Source: Paludibacteraceae bacterium (GTDB taxonomy: Bacteria > Bacteroidota > Bacteroidia > Bacteroidales > Paludibacteraceae). From it: DNA of 64,000 nucleotides. A model generated the notes under the pieces. It was not told the origin of the DNA. It made no database searches and saw only the letters and a program-made list of their open reading frames with translations. Shown here in pieces: positions 17,776 to 26,646 of this stretch. The first letter of the stretch is position 1. Every line of letters starts with the position of its first letter. The stretch is from NCBI GenBank assembly GCA_017527905.1, contig JAFXPK010000030.1, positions 184,668 through 248,667 on the forward strand, written 5' to 3'. Both the position numbers and the translations under genes were made by a program.

Positions 17776-19185
17776 TTAAAATTGGAAATAGATAAACTGG
17801 TCACCTCCCAGAACTCCAAACAACATGATGAAGGCAATCATAACGGACAAATAAAGATGGCGCACAAGCCAATGTCGGGATTCCGCGACACGGATTTCCC
17901 AATTGTATTCCTCCGAAAACTCCTTACACAATAAGACAATCATCGACAATCCTATAGCGAAGAAAGTGGCGAACTCAGGCTTGGGAGTACCCATATTCGT
18001 AAATATCCCCCCAATAATAGTTTTAGCATCGCACATAGTATTCGCGCGGAACAGAATCCAAGCAAAAGATACAAGTACGAACGTCAACACACCATGGAAG
18101 AACTTCCTCATCCCGGAATACGATTGACGTCCAATGCCCAATGCTTTCTCTATGCAGAGCAACGCCCCGTGCAGACACCCCCAACAGACAAATGTCCAAT
18201 TGGCTCCATGCCATATGCCACTCACGACAAACGTAACCATCAGGTTGAAGTATTGACGCACAACCCCGACTCGGTTGCCTCCCAGAGGAATATAGACATA
18301 GTCCTTGAACCATGAGGAAAGCGATATGTGCCACCGACGCCAAAACTCACCGACAGAACTGGAGAAATAGGGGCGACGGAAATTCTCCATCAGACGAAAA
18401 CCTAATATGCGGGCGGCGCCAATAGCGATGAGGGAGTACCCCGCGAAGTCACCATAAATCTGGAACGGGAACAGCAACGACGCGACAAGGAAACTGCCCC
18501 CATTGTGCTTGTCCACATGATTGAATATCGCATCAACATATATGCCGCAACGATCCGCCAACACCAGTTTCATGAAATAGCCCCAAACCATCAACCGTAA
18601 GCCAGCCATCACTCCCTCATAATCGAAACGATGCTGGGACTTGAACTGAGGCAGCAGATTCTTCGATCGCTCAATAGGGCCCGCGACCAGTTGGGGGAAG
18701 AACGACGCAAACAGAGCGAAGGTGAAGAAGTTCCGTTCCGCATTCACCGTGCCACGATATACATCGATGGTATAACCCAGCAACTGAAAAGTATAGAATG
18801 AAATGCCTATCGGCAATAGAAGGGAGAACGAAGGGATATCGATCCCCAATCCGCAACTATGGAGTGCCAATGCTATATTAGAGGCAAAAAAATTAAAATA
18901 CTTGAACAGAAAAAGAATCGACAGATTCAGTACCACACCGCTGACAAGACATAATTTTTTCTTATTCTCCTCCCGGAAGTGTTCGATGCCAAGCGCAGCT
19001 GAATAGGAAACGATCGTACTGGTCATCAACAATATCGCATAAACAGGTTCCCAATTCATGTAGAAATAATAACTTGCCACCAGCAGCAGCAAATTCCTCG
19101 ATTTGACATGCTTCGCGGGGATGGCGAAATAGCACACGCACACAATCGGGAAGAATAATAAAAATGCGATGGAATTGAACGACAT
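17776..19185 (-). CDS. MBOAT family O-acyltransferase (AlgI/DltB type)
   Basis: A 469-aa polytopic protein with around ten hydrophobic segments. It opens with SIAFLLFFPIVCVCYF, typical of AlgI-like proteins. The MBOAT core contains PQLVAGPIERSKNLLPQF, WGYFMKLVLADR, FAGYSLIAIGAARILGF and GIWHGANWTFVCWGCLHG; the last has the invariant active-site His. MBOATs move acyl groups across the membrane for transfer to exported glycans. Paired with the SGNH-like gene 17 nt downstream. folC ends 32 nt upstream, so all three may share a transcript. Confidence 0.92.
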   Translation of the reverse strand: MSFNSIAFLLFFPIVCVCYFAIPAKHVKSRNLLLLVASYYFYMNWEPVYAILLMTSTIVSYSAALGIEHFREENKKKLCLVSGVVLNLSILFLFKYFNFFASNIALALHSCGLGIDIPSFSLLLPIGISFYTFQLLGYTIDVYRGTVNAERNFFTFALFASFFPQLVAGPIERSKNLLPQFKSQHRFDYEGVMAGLRLMVWGYFMKLVLADRCGIYVDAIFNHVDKHNGGSFLVASLLFPFQIYGDFAGYSLIAIGAARILGFRLMENFRRPYFSSSVGEFWRRWHISLSSWFKDYVYIPLGGNRVGVVRQYFNLMVTFVVSGIWHGANWTFVCWGCLHGALLCIEKALGIGRQSYSGMRKFFHGVLTFVLVSFAWILFRANTMCDAKTIIGGIFTNMGTPKPEFATFFAIGLSMIVLLCKEFSEEYNWEIRVAESRHWLVRHLYLSVMIAFIMLFGVLGGDQFIYFQF

Positions 19186-19217
19186 AATCTCTTCTTTTCT
19201 TCACAAGAATCTTTCCG

Positions 19218-20495
19218 TCACACGATCTCCGCCACCACATAGGTGCTGCCGCCAACATAGACCACATCCTCATCGTCGGCATCGTCCAATGCGGCTTGGT
19301 ACGCCTCAGGCACGCTAGGGTAGGTCTTGCCCTTCAAACCTTTCTGCTCGGCGAGTTCCTTCAGTTTCGTCTCCGGCATCGCCCGTTTGCTGTTAGCCTT
19401 CGTGAAATAATAGACCGCCTGTTTAGGCAATAGCTCCAACACGTGGCTCACATCCTTGTCGCCCACCATGCCGAAGACAATGCGCAAGGTCTTGCATGGC
19501 ATGCTCTCCAATTGTCGGACGACATATTGGATTCCTCCCACATTATGACCCGTGTCGCACACCACGTAAGGGGTCTCCTTCAGCTGTTGCCAGCGTCCCA
19601 TGAGGTGGGTCTGATCCAACGTGTGCTCGATGCCATGGCGCATGACCTCACGAGGGATATGGTAGCCTAAATGCCGCAACTCCTTCACGGCGCAGAGAAC
19701 GGTCGCCATGTTCTTCCGCTGATAGATGCCCAGCAGAGGCGTGCGCACCATTTCCTCCCCGATACGGAGCAATTGGAACGGTTGCTTGTACGAAGCCTCC
19801 ATGCCGATGAACTCGCAATCCTCCTGAGGGGCGAAGCAAATACGCGTGTTCACCTCCTCCGCCTTGCGTTGGAACACCTCCTTGACAGAGCCCTCCGCCT
19901 CACCAATCACGACAGGGATGCCCTGCTTGATGATGCCCGCCTTCTCCGCGGCAATCTGCTCCACCGTGTCACCCAGCAGGTTCATATGATCCATGCTGAT
20001 ATTGGTGATGACGCAGAGGTCTGGCGTGATGATATTCGTGCTGTCCAGACGTCCGCCCAAGCCGACCTCGATCACAGCCACGTCCACCTGCTCCTGTCTG
20101 AAATAATCGAAAGCGATGGCCACGTTCACCTCGAAGAAAGAAGGGCAGACCTTCTCGATCAAGGCACGGTGCGCCTCCACGAAGTCCACAACGAACTGTT
20201 CGGGCACCATCTCTCCGTTCACGCGTATGCGCTCCCGGAAATCCCTCAGATGGGGAGAGGTGAATAAACCGACCTTATAGCCAGCGGACTGCAAGATAGA
20301 GGCCAGGGTATGGGAAACAGAGCCCTTACCGTTTGTTCCTCCGACGTGGATCGTGCGGAAGGATTCATGCGGATGGCCGAAATAGGCATCCATCGTCTTC
20401 ATACTCTCAATGCCCGGTTTATAACCAGAGGTGCCGACTGTCTGAAAACTAGGCATGCGGCTGAATATATATTCAATTGTCTCCTGATATGTCAT
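19218..20495 (-). CDS. folC: bifunctional folylpolyglutamate synthase/dihydrofolate synthase
   Basis: A 425-aa protein from ATG 20495; an extended frame to 20591 adds 32 residues unlike the family. The Mur-ligase-type P-loop GTNGKGSVSHTLASIL is near residue 45. TSPHLRDFRERIRVNG and EVGLGGRLDSTNI are the folate and ATP-site signatures. The C-terminal domain follows from about residue 290. The enzyme adds L-glutamate to dihydropteroate and to reduced folates. It is divergent from the PIN-PhoH gene, the starts 105 nt apart. Confidence 0.95.
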   Translation of the reverse strand: MTYQETIEYIFSRMPSFQTVGTSGYKPGIESMKTMDAYFGHPHESFRTIHVGGTNGKGSVSHTLASILQSAGYKVGLFTSPHLRDFRERIRVNGEMVPEQFVVDFVEAHRALIEKVCPSFFEVNVAIAFDYFRQEQVDVAVIEVGLGGRLDSTNIITPDLCVITNISMDHMNLLGDTVEQIAAEKAGIIKQGIPVVIGEAEGSVKEVFQRKAEEVNTRICFAPQEDCEFIGMEASYKQPFQLLRIGEEMVRTPLLGIYQRKNMATVLCAVKELRHLGYHIPREVMRHGIEHTLDQTHLMGRWQQLKETPYVVCDTGHNVGGIQYVVRQLESMPCKTLRIVFGMVGDKDVSHVLELLPKQAVYYFTKANSKRAMPETKLKELAEQKGLKGKTYPSVPEAYQAALDDADDEDVVYVGGSTYVVAEIV

Positions 20496-20600
20496 TTTTA
20501 TATCAATATGCTTTGTTTTTTCAAAATAATCACTAACTTTACCAATACGAAGGTAAGGATTATTTCCTTCAAAAAAAATAATGATTAACACTTAAATTGT

Positions 20601-21935
20601 ATGACCATGGGCGCTAAGAAAAACTTCGTTTTGGATACCAACGTTATCCTTCACGATTACAAGTGTATTTACAACTTTCAGGACAATGACATATACCTTC
20701 CGATTGTCGTCTTAGAGGAGTTGGACAAATTCAAAAAAGGAAATGATCAGATCAATTTCAACGCGCGTGAATTCGTACGCGAGTTAGATTCCATAAGCGG
20801 TAGCAAAGACATTTTCCAGAAGGGTGTGAATTTGGGGGCAGGACTCGGAAAACTATTCATTGTCACGAACTCGGAGTATCCGGAGAAGATCGCGAAAGCT
20901 TTCTCCGAGAAGATTCCGGACCACAAGATACTGGCCGTGGTGGACATTGTCGCCACGAAATTCCCGAAGGTGAAGACCATCCTCGTCTCCAAAGACGTGA
21001 ACCTCCGCATGAAGGCGAGGTCTTTGGGCATGGAGGCGGAAGACTACAGCACGGACAAGGTGACCAACGTCGACGTGTTCGACAAGGCGCAGACCGTATT
21101 CGACAATGTGGATGCGGACATGATTGACAAGCTCTACGCCTCACCGACAGGTCTACCGCTCGACGAATTCAAGCTGGACGGGGAAGTGGGCGCCAACGAG
21201 TGCTTCATCATGAAGAGCACCCGATCGACCGTAATGGCACGCTACAACGCCAACACGAAGTTGGTGGAGAAGGTGAAGAAGGAGAAGGCCTTCGGCATCG
21301 AGGGAAGAAACGCTGAACAATCGTTCGCCCTGAACGCCTTGCTGGATGACGACATTAAGCTGGTGGCCATCACGGGAAGGGCCGGAACAGGTAAGACCTT
21401 GCTGGCCTTGGCGGCGGCGCTGCAACAGCACGAGAAGTACAAACAAATCCTTTTGGCGCGCCCTATCGTGGCGATGTCCAACAAGGACTTGGGCTTCCTG
21501 CCAGGCGACGAGAAGCAGAAGGTCGCTCCTTACATGCAACCTCTGTTCGATAACCTGAACGTCATCAAACATCAGTTCGGGCCAAGCAGCAAGGAACTGA
21601 AGCTCTTGGACGACATGCAGAAGAGCGAGCAACTGATCATCGAAGCATTGGCCTTCATCCGTGGTAGGAGCTTGAGCAACACCTACTTCATCGCGGACGA
21701 GGCGCAGAACCTGACCCCACACGAGGTGAAAACCATCATCACAAGGGCAGGAGAGGGCTGTAAGATGGTATTCTGCGGCGACGTGCAACAGATCGATACC
21801 CCTTACTTGGATATGCAGTCGAACGGACTCGTCTACATGATCGACAAAATGCGCGGACAGAACATCTTCGCCCACGTGAACCTGATCAAGGGAGAGCGCA
21901 GCTACTTGTCTGAATTGGCAAGCACATTGCTATAA
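20601..21935 (+). CDS. PIN domain-PhoH family ATPase
   Basis: A 444-aa fusion. The N-terminal PIN nuclease domain (about residues 5-150) begins FVLDTNVILHD with further acidic residues (EELDKF and DVNLRMKA). The C-terminal PhoH domain has Walker A GRAGTGKT (about residue 257) and Walker B-like FIADEAQNLTPHE. PhoH2-type proteins couple an RNA helicase-like ATPase to a PIN RNase and are thought to take part in RNA turnover. A second ATG two codons downstream is possible. A terminator hairpin follows 28 nt after the stop. Confidence 0.93.
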   Translation: MTMGAKKNFVLDTNVILHDYKCIYNFQDNDIYLPIVVLEELDKFKKGNDQINFNAREFVRELDSISGSKDIFQKGVNLGAGLGKLFIVTNSEYPEKIAKAFSEKIPDHKILAVVDIVATKFPKVKTILVSKDVNLRMKARSLGMEAEDYSTDKVTNVDVFDKAQTVFDNVDADMIDKLYASPTGLPLDEFKLDGEVGANECFIMKSTRSTVMARYNANTKLVEKVKKEKAFGIEGRNAEQSFALNALLDDDIKLVAITGRAGTGKTLLALAAALQQHEKYKQILLARPIVAMSNKDLGFLPGDEKQKVAPYMQPLFDNLNVIKHQFGPSSKELKLLDDMQKSEQLIIEALAFIRGRSLSNTYFIADEAQNLTPHEVKTIITRAGEGCKMVFCGDVQQIDTPYLDMQSNGLVYMIDKMRGQNIFAHVNLIKGERSYLSELASTLL

Positions 21936-21962
21936 AAATAGAACTTAAAAATTAGGCAACGG

Positions 21963-21998
21963 GAGGGAACATGCTAAATAGTGTGTTCCCTCATTTTC
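21963..21998 (+). terminator. terminator of the PIN-PhoH gene
   Basis: GAGGGAACA (21963-21971) pairs perfectly with TGTTCCCTC (21984-21992) across a 12-nt loop, followed by ATTTTC. Confidence 0.65.
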
Positions 21999-22063
21999 TA
22001 AGTACATACAAGCCGTTCGTATCAGGATATACAAACAATTAATAATCATGCAAATACAAAAAA

Positions 22064-22381
22064 ATGTCGACAATCGAAAAAATAAGGGAGAAGGACGCCC
22101 GGCGTTATAAGATATTTCCAATGCTGCATCTATTTATTGGATTCGTTTCCGCCGTGGCGCAGTGTAATAATCCGCACGACGATGAACAATATAGGACTAT
22201 ATTGGCCGTTTTTTCATTCCTTTCCATCCTGTGTTTCATATTCGCGATTACCGAAATGGTGGCGTTTTATGCGGAGAAACAGACCAGGAAAGCCTTTGGT
22301 TTGCTCATCTCGGAGTTAATCGCAATCCCGTTCAGTATCCTCTTCTTTTACCTGCCTTTAGTTTTGAACCTAGACCTGTGA
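22064..22381 (+). CDS. small membrane protein, unknown function
   Basis: A 105-aa protein with three hydrophobic segments, at about residues 20-36, 46-66 and 81-102, and a charged N-terminus (EKIREKDARRYK). No family recognised. A CNNPHDDEQ loop separates the first two segments. It begins the accessory region and ends 62 nt before the AbiH-family gene, on the same strand, so they may be expressed together. No link to defence is visible in the sequence itself. Confidence 0.55.
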   Translation: MSTIEKIREKDARRYKIFPMLHLFIGFVSAVAQCNNPHDDEQYRTILAVFSFLSILCFIFAITEMVAFYAEKQTRKAFGLLISELIAIPFSILFFYLPLVLNLDL

Positions 22382-22443
22382 CCGAATGGATGTTCTGAAA
22401 ATATTTTATATCTTTGAGGAACAGTTTCACGAATTGAGGGAAG

Positions 22444-23496
22444 ATGAACAAGAATCGGAAGGCATACGATAAACAAACGCTCCATAGGGTGCTCATATTG
22501 GGCAACGGGTTCGATTTGGCGGTGGGTAGGCGCACTATCTACAAGGACTTCTATGACAGCAAGTATTGCCCGAAGGATTATCCCGCACCGTTGATCAAAT
22601 ACCTCAACGAGAGGCTAGGGAAGGAGTTGGATAAGGTGCGTTGGCTGGACCTGGAGAATGCGCTGCAGGAGTTCGCCAAGGAGCCCTCCAAGGACGATTA
22701 TTACTCGAAGGACGAAGAGAAGATCGTGAAGTACTACCGCACCTACAGTGACTTCCCGCAAGGCGAACCTCAGTTCTGGGGCGATATGGTCCAGAACATG
22801 CTGAAAGAGGGCAAACTACAGTCTTCCCCGTCGGGTGGAGACCCCATTTTCCCTTATAGTGACGATTATTTCAAGTACACGAGGGAACAACGCGACGAGA
22901 TTGCCCTGAAGATGATCGAGAAGGGCCTCGCCGATTACCTGGATGAGGTGGGGGAGAGGGCGCACGTGCAGGAGGCCTATGTGCTGGGACTTCTGCGGAA
23001 CTTTTTGGAGGACGATAACGCCTCCGTCTATTCGTTCAACTATACCAAAGTGGGTAGTCTGATAACCACTGATGCGCTGAAAATCAAGGAATACGATGCG
23101 AAGGTGCAGTATATGCACGGTTCGTTGCAGGATGGGCATGTGATCATCGGAGCGAAGGATGGCGACTACGGCGACTACGATTTCGTGCAGAAAGCGTTTG
23201 ATTCGCAGTTTAATCCGCCTCGTCTCCTGAAGAATCTGATGGAGGCGGACGAGGTGATCATCTACGGACATTCATTGGGCGATTGTGACAGCCAGTATTT
23301 CGAGCCATACTTCAGGTACCTTGTGACCAATTTCGACAACAAGGATAGGAAAATCACCATCTACACCTACGACGACGCGTCCGAAATCCAGCTCAAGAAG
23401 AACCTGAACCGGCTCACGGGCAACAATCTGCGCTCGCTGTACAACAATGCGTTTCAGATCATCAAGACATGCGATTCCGCCAACTCTAGCAGGTGA
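22444..23496 (+). CDS. AbiH family protein (candidate phage abortive infection)
   Basis: A 350-aa protein with the AbiH signature at both ends: LILGNGFDLAVGRRTIYKDF near residues 17-36 and VIIYGHSLGDCDSQYFEPYF near residue 275. The central part holds SFNYT and the YMHGS segment typical of the family. AbiH was first described in Lactococcus as a single-gene abortive infection system; its biochemical activity is not settled. The Rossmann-like GNGFDL and the YGHSLG motif suggest nucleotide or NAD-type ligand binding, which is my inference. RBS GAGGGAAG precedes the ATG. It is followed by three direct repeats and a DUF4143 ATPase. Confidence 0.85.
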   Translation: MNKNRKAYDKQTLHRVLILGNGFDLAVGRRTIYKDFYDSKYCPKDYPAPLIKYLNERLGKELDKVRWLDLENALQEFAKEPSKDDYYSKDEEKIVKYYRTYSDFPQGEPQFWGDMVQNMLKEGKLQSSPSGGDPIFPYSDDYFKYTREQRDEIALKMIEKGLADYLDEVGERAHVQEAYVLGLLRNFLEDDNASVYSFNYTKVGSLITTDALKIKEYDAKVQYMHGSLQDGHVIIGAKDGDYGDYDFVQKAFDSQFNPPRLLKNLMEADEVIIYGHSLGDCDSQYFEPYFRYLVTNFDNKDRKITIYTYDDASEIQLKKNLNRLTGNNLRSLYNNAFQIIKTCDSANSSR

Positions 23497-23499
23497 AAA

Positions 23500-23581
23500 C
23501 CTCCGAAAATCTGCAAATGTTGGCAAAATATCCTCCGAAAATCTGCAAAATTATCGCAAAAAACCTTCTAAAATCTGCAAA
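23500..23581 (+). repeat. three direct repeats at exact 32-bp spacing upstream of the DUF4143 ATPase
   Basis: CCTCCGAAAATCTGCAAA occurs at 23500-23517 and 23532-23549, and the variant CCTTCTAAAATCTGCAAA at 23564-23581. The period is exactly 32 bp, about three helical turns. The array fills the gap between the AbiH-family stop and the -7 element of the ATPase gene. The units may bind a protein on one DNA face. Confidence 0.75.
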
Positions 23582-23589
23582 ATATGTTT

Positions 23590-23597
23590 TATATTTG
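23590..23597 (+). promoter_or_regulatory. -7 element for the DUF4143 ATPase
   Basis: TATATTTG matches TAnnTTTG exactly and lies 24 nt before the ATG, directly after the third 32-bp repeat. Confidence 0.5.
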
Positions 23598-23621
23598 TGG
23601 TAATCAAACATTTAAGAATAT

Positions 23622-24920
23622 ATGTTAAAGCGCAAGTTTACAGAATATCTAAAAGAGTGGAAGTCGGTCAAGCAAAAGGAGTGCCTTTTAGTGTGTGGAG
23701 CCCGTCAGATAGGCAAAACATTCACGATAGAGGAATTTGCGAAAAACAACTACGAATCGTTTGTGGAACTGAATTTCGAGCAATTCCCAGCATTGAAATC
23801 CGCTTTTGATGGTGAATTGACAGTTGCGGAAATGATAAAAAGGATTTCTGTCCATATTCCGACTGCGCGATTCATTCCTCATAAGACTTTGATTTTCCTG
23901 GACGAAATCCAAGCCTGTCCGCAGGCTCGCACGTCGTTGAAATTTTGGGCGATCGACGACACCTACGACGTTATAGCATCAGGTTCGTTGCTGGGCGTAA
24001 ACTATAAGTCTGTCTCATCGTTTCCTGTCGGTTATGAGCGTCAAGTTAATATGTATTCATTGGATTTCGAGGAATACTTGTGGGCTATCGGATTGTCTGA
24101 GGATGTGATAGAATCGTTAAGAGAACATTTCATGAATAGAACCAAGGTGGACGAATCCATCCATCGAAAAATGATGGAGTATCTCCGCGAATATATGATT
24201 GTGGGAGGAATGCCGGCAGTTGTCAATCAGTTTGTTGACAGCCATAACTTTGGCATAGTCCATCAGGAGCAGGAGAAGATTATTTCTGCATATTTGAATG
24301 ATATAGCGAAATATGCAGAGGCAACTGAGCGGACCAAAGCGAGGAACTGTTTTCTATCTATTCCACGTCAATTAGCGAAAGAGAACACGAAATTCCAATA
24401 TTCGGTGGTGGAACGTAACGGTACGGCCCGCAAATTCGTCAATGCATTGGATTGGTTGAGGGATGCGGGCATTGTCTCATATTGCTATAACTTGTCCACT
24501 TTGCAGTTCCCTCTGTCCGCATACGTACGTGAGGATCAGTTTCGCATCTACATGAGCGACATAGGGTTATTGACATTCATGTATGGTTTTGAGATGAAGG
24601 CAGCCTTGATGGAGGACACATTGACAGGTCCTGCCAAGGGAGGTATCTTTGAGAATCTGATGGCGGATATATTACACAAGAAAAAATATCCTCTCTATTT
24701 CTACAAAAAAGACGATTCGTCTGTGGAGATTGAGTTCGTGCTTACATCAGGGATAAATCCTCTGCCATTGGAGGTGAAAGCCAAAAATGGTCGTACGCAG
24801 TCGCTCAACACAGTACTTACATGGAGTGGGGTGGTTGAAGGATATAAGTTTGGCAACTGCAATGTGGGTGTTGAGGATAAGAAGATAACGATGCCTATCT
24901 ATTTGGCTATGTTTATTTAG
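23622..24920 (+). CDS. AAA_14/DUF4143 domain ATPase
   Basis: A 432-aa protein. The P-loop GARQIGKT lies at residues 26-33. A Walker B-like IFLDEIQACP is near residue 90. A sensor-type AIDDTYDVIASGSLLG follows at about 110-125. The C-terminal DUF4143 domain, from about residue 215 (AKYAEATERTKARNCFLSIP), ends with the nuclease-like fold segment EIEFVLTSGINPLPLEVKAKNG, which has the D/E-x-K arrangement of PD-(D/E)XK enzymes. These ATPases are common, often multicopy and near mobile or defence genes in Bacteroidales. Their role is not established. The GAGACGC palindrome begins 22 nt after its stop. Confidence 0.9.
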   Translation: MLKRKFTEYLKEWKSVKQKECLLVCGARQIGKTFTIEEFAKNNYESFVELNFEQFPALKSAFDGELTVAEMIKRISVHIPTARFIPHKTLIFLDEIQACPQARTSLKFWAIDDTYDVIASGSLLGVNYKSVSSFPVGYERQVNMYSLDFEEYLWAIGLSEDVIESLREHFMNRTKVDESIHRKMMEYLREYMIVGGMPAVVNQFVDSHNFGIVHQEQEKIISAYLNDIAKYAEATERTKARNCFLSIPRQLAKENTKFQYSVVERNGTARKFVNALDWLRDAGIVSYCYNLSTLQFPLSAYVREDQFRIYMSDIGLLTFMYGFEMKAALMEDTLTGPAKGGIFENLMADILHKKKYPLYFYKKDDSSVEIEFVLTSGINPLPLEVKAKNGRTQSLNTVLTWSGVVEGYKFGNCNVGVEDKKITMPIYLAMFI

Positions 24921-24942
24921 CTATGTCGTTAGGCGGATTACC

Positions 24943-24970
24943 GTAGAGACGCAATACATTGCGTCTCCAC
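24943..24970. repeat. GAGACGC palindromic repeat, copy A
   Basis: GTAGAGACGCAA-TACA-TTGCGTCTCCAC, an imperfect inverted repeat 22 nt after the ATPase stop. First of six related copies confined to 24.9-29.8 kb. Confidence 0.8.
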
Positions 24971-25012
24971 AATGGAATAACGGCATGAATATACATTAAC
25001 AAATTGATTTCA

Positions 25013-25387
25013 ATGGATTTATATATCATTAAAAATATTGCGGTCGTAGGGGCCGGAAGTTTCATCGGTGGAGCGGCAAGGTATCTTGTCTCCGTGATGA
25101 TGAAAGGCATCGGCAAAGGGTTCCCTTGGGCGACCCTTGCCGTAAATCTGGCAGGTTGCTTTCTGATTGGTCTATTATGGGGAATCTTCAGCCGAAGCGC
25201 CAGCGAAGGCGGCAAATGGGCCTTGTTTTTGACCGTTGGACTCTGTGGCGGTTTTACCACGTTCTCAACCTTCTCGAAAGAGTCTCTGATGATGCTTCAA
25301 GCGGGAAATTTCTGGGGCTTCGCTGGATATATCGTTTTAAGTGTTACTGCCGGCGTCGTATTAGTGGCGCTGGGGTATCATATTTAA
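25013..25387 (+). CDS. crcB: fluoride efflux transporter CrcB (Fluc)
   Basis: A 124-aa protein with four transmembrane segments, from ATG 25013; an in-frame TTG three codons earlier is less likely. Family motifs are GAGSFIGGAARYL at the start, the pore segment NLAGCFLIGLLWG with the conserved Asn, and LCGGFTTFSTFSKE with the Phe-box and central Na+ site. Fluc channels work as antiparallel dimers and export fluoride. One gene is enough for a homodimer. The upstream 90 bp hold the GAGACGC repeat and show no fluoride riboswitch, so expression is probably not fluoride-controlled in that way. Confidence 0.93.
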   Translation: MDLYIIKNIAVVGAGSFIGGAARYLVSVMMKGIGKGFPWATLAVNLAGCFLIGLLWGIFSRSASEGGKWALFLTVGLCGGFTTFSTFSKESLMMLQAGNFWGFAGYIVLSVTAGVVLVALGYHI

Positions 25388-25446
25388 TAGTTTTCAGCAA
25401 AGAAGAAAAATCTGTAGAATTTAAAAATAAAGCCAAACAAATAAGG

Positions 25447-25475
25447 CGTATTTACTTGGATTGTAGCTAAATACG
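25447..25475. other. hairpin between crcB and the Sel1-repeat gene
   Basis: CGTATTTA (25447-25454) pairs with TAAATACG (25468-25475) across 13 nt. No U-tract follows, so terminator function is doubtful. Confidence 0.25.
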
Positions 25476-25508
25476 TGTTAGTACCTAATCCATCATAAAT
25501 AAAACGAC

Positions 25509-26471
25509 ATGAGATGCTATTCTTTATTTATTTTTATTCTATGTTTCTCTTTTTTATCCAAGGCGGCAGAAAACCCTGATAAATACATGAGAAAGGGGAG
25601 GGCTATGTTATTTAATTCGGAGGAACTTAATGAGAAAGGAGCCTATCGGAATTTCATGAAAGCGCACGAATTACAGTCAAAAGATGCAGACTTGTACTTA
25701 GGGCTTTTTCTTTTCTTTGGCATCGGGACAGAAGAAGATCGTCCTCAAGCAATTTCCTATATGGAAAAAGCATCGGAGCATGGAGACCAATGCATCAATA
25801 TCCTGTTGGGATTTTGCTATTACTATGGACTTTATGTTGAAAGAGACGAGGCGAAAGCTTTTCATTATTGGATTGAAAAAGGAGAATCACATAATCGAAG
25901 AGTTGGATTCCTAATAGAAGAATATTTGTTTGAAAAACCATGGAAATCAACCGTTTCCGGACATGTTGCGGTCAAGGAAAACTTTTGCCCCGTAATGGAC
26001 TATATCCATTCGGTTGAACGTGAGAGGAAAAGGCATTACAATCGTATATGGATGCAAAAAGACAAATATGGGAATCTATGGGTGGATTATTCTGTACATT
26101 GGTTGGACAAACCGACAGAAGAAAAGATAATAAAAAACATAACACTCTCCGAAGCCTATTGTTACGACCAAGGAGTTTTAAACATCATCGAAGGCGATTC
26201 AACCTACTTTGAGAGTTGCAGTGACACGACCATCATCGAACGACAGTGGGATACTCCTAGTAATGGAATCGATGCATTGCCGTTATATCATTGTGGAGGC
26301 ATCGGCATTCTGAAGGATGGACATTTTTATGTCGTTGATAAAAAAACATGGAGTTTAGCCGTGAATTTCCTAGACGTCACACCCTCACACATGGTGCCGA
26401 AAGGGCAGCCCATTCCCTCATGGTTAAAATCAAAAATTTATAAATTCATGAGGTCTTATTTGAACAAATGA
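25509..26471 (+). CDS. secreted Sel1-like repeat protein
   Basis: A 320-aa protein with a signal peptide (residues 1-19, ending SKA). Two or three Sel1/TPR-like units follow at about 35-125 (LYLGLFLFFGIGTEEDRPQAISYMEKASEHGD, in part, and LLGFCYYYGLYVERDEAKAFHYWIEKGE). The remaining 190 residues are not assigned. Sel1 repeats mediate protein-protein contacts, and exported ones often act in envelope or host interaction. The gene is AT-richer than the housekeeping genes of the window, in line with its position in the accessory stretch. No partner gene is obvious. Confidence 0.75.
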   Translation: MRCYSLFIFILCFSFLSKAAENPDKYMRKGRAMLFNSEELNEKGAYRNFMKAHELQSKDADLYLGLFLFFGIGTEEDRPQAISYMEKASEHGDQCINILLGFCYYYGLYVERDEAKAFHYWIEKGESHNRRVGFLIEEYLFEKPWKSTVSGHVAVKENFCPVMDYIHSVERERKRHYNRIWMQKDKYGNLWVDYSVHWLDKPTEEKIIKNITLSEAYCYDQGVLNIIEGDSTYFESCSDTTIIERQWDTPSNGIDALPLYHCGGIGILKDGHFYVVDKKTWSLAVNFLDVTPSHMVPKGQPIPSWLKSKIYKFMRSYLNK

Positions 26472-26476
26472 AATGT

Positions 26477-26506
26477 TTTGATTTTCATCATTTTAAATTA
26501 TATTTG
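26477..26506 (+). promoter_or_regulatory. promoter-like TTTG-N18-TATATTTG without a nearby gene
   Basis: Both Bacteroidota promoter elements are present at near-canonical spacing just after the Sel1-repeat gene. The next recognised start codon is 388 nt downstream, with a palindrome pair in between. Confidence 0.4.
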
Positions 26507-26646
26507 TGACAAATGGAATTCTAATCCTTTCTAAAATCCTTCCTGGAATTTTTCGGATATTCTATTTAACATAATATAAATTATATAACAATTATGGGAA
26601 ACGATTTTTCATTTCGTTTTTTACAGGCTGTCGGACGGTCACCGTC

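Noticed and set aside
23500..23581. Plasmid-type iterons of an integrated replicon
   Set aside because: Only three repeats are present and there is no replication initiator gene nearby; a promoter-linked array is the simpler reading.
24921..25012. Fluoride riboswitch upstream of crcB
   Set aside because: The gap holds the GAGACGC palindrome; I found no crcB-motif pseudoknot sequence.
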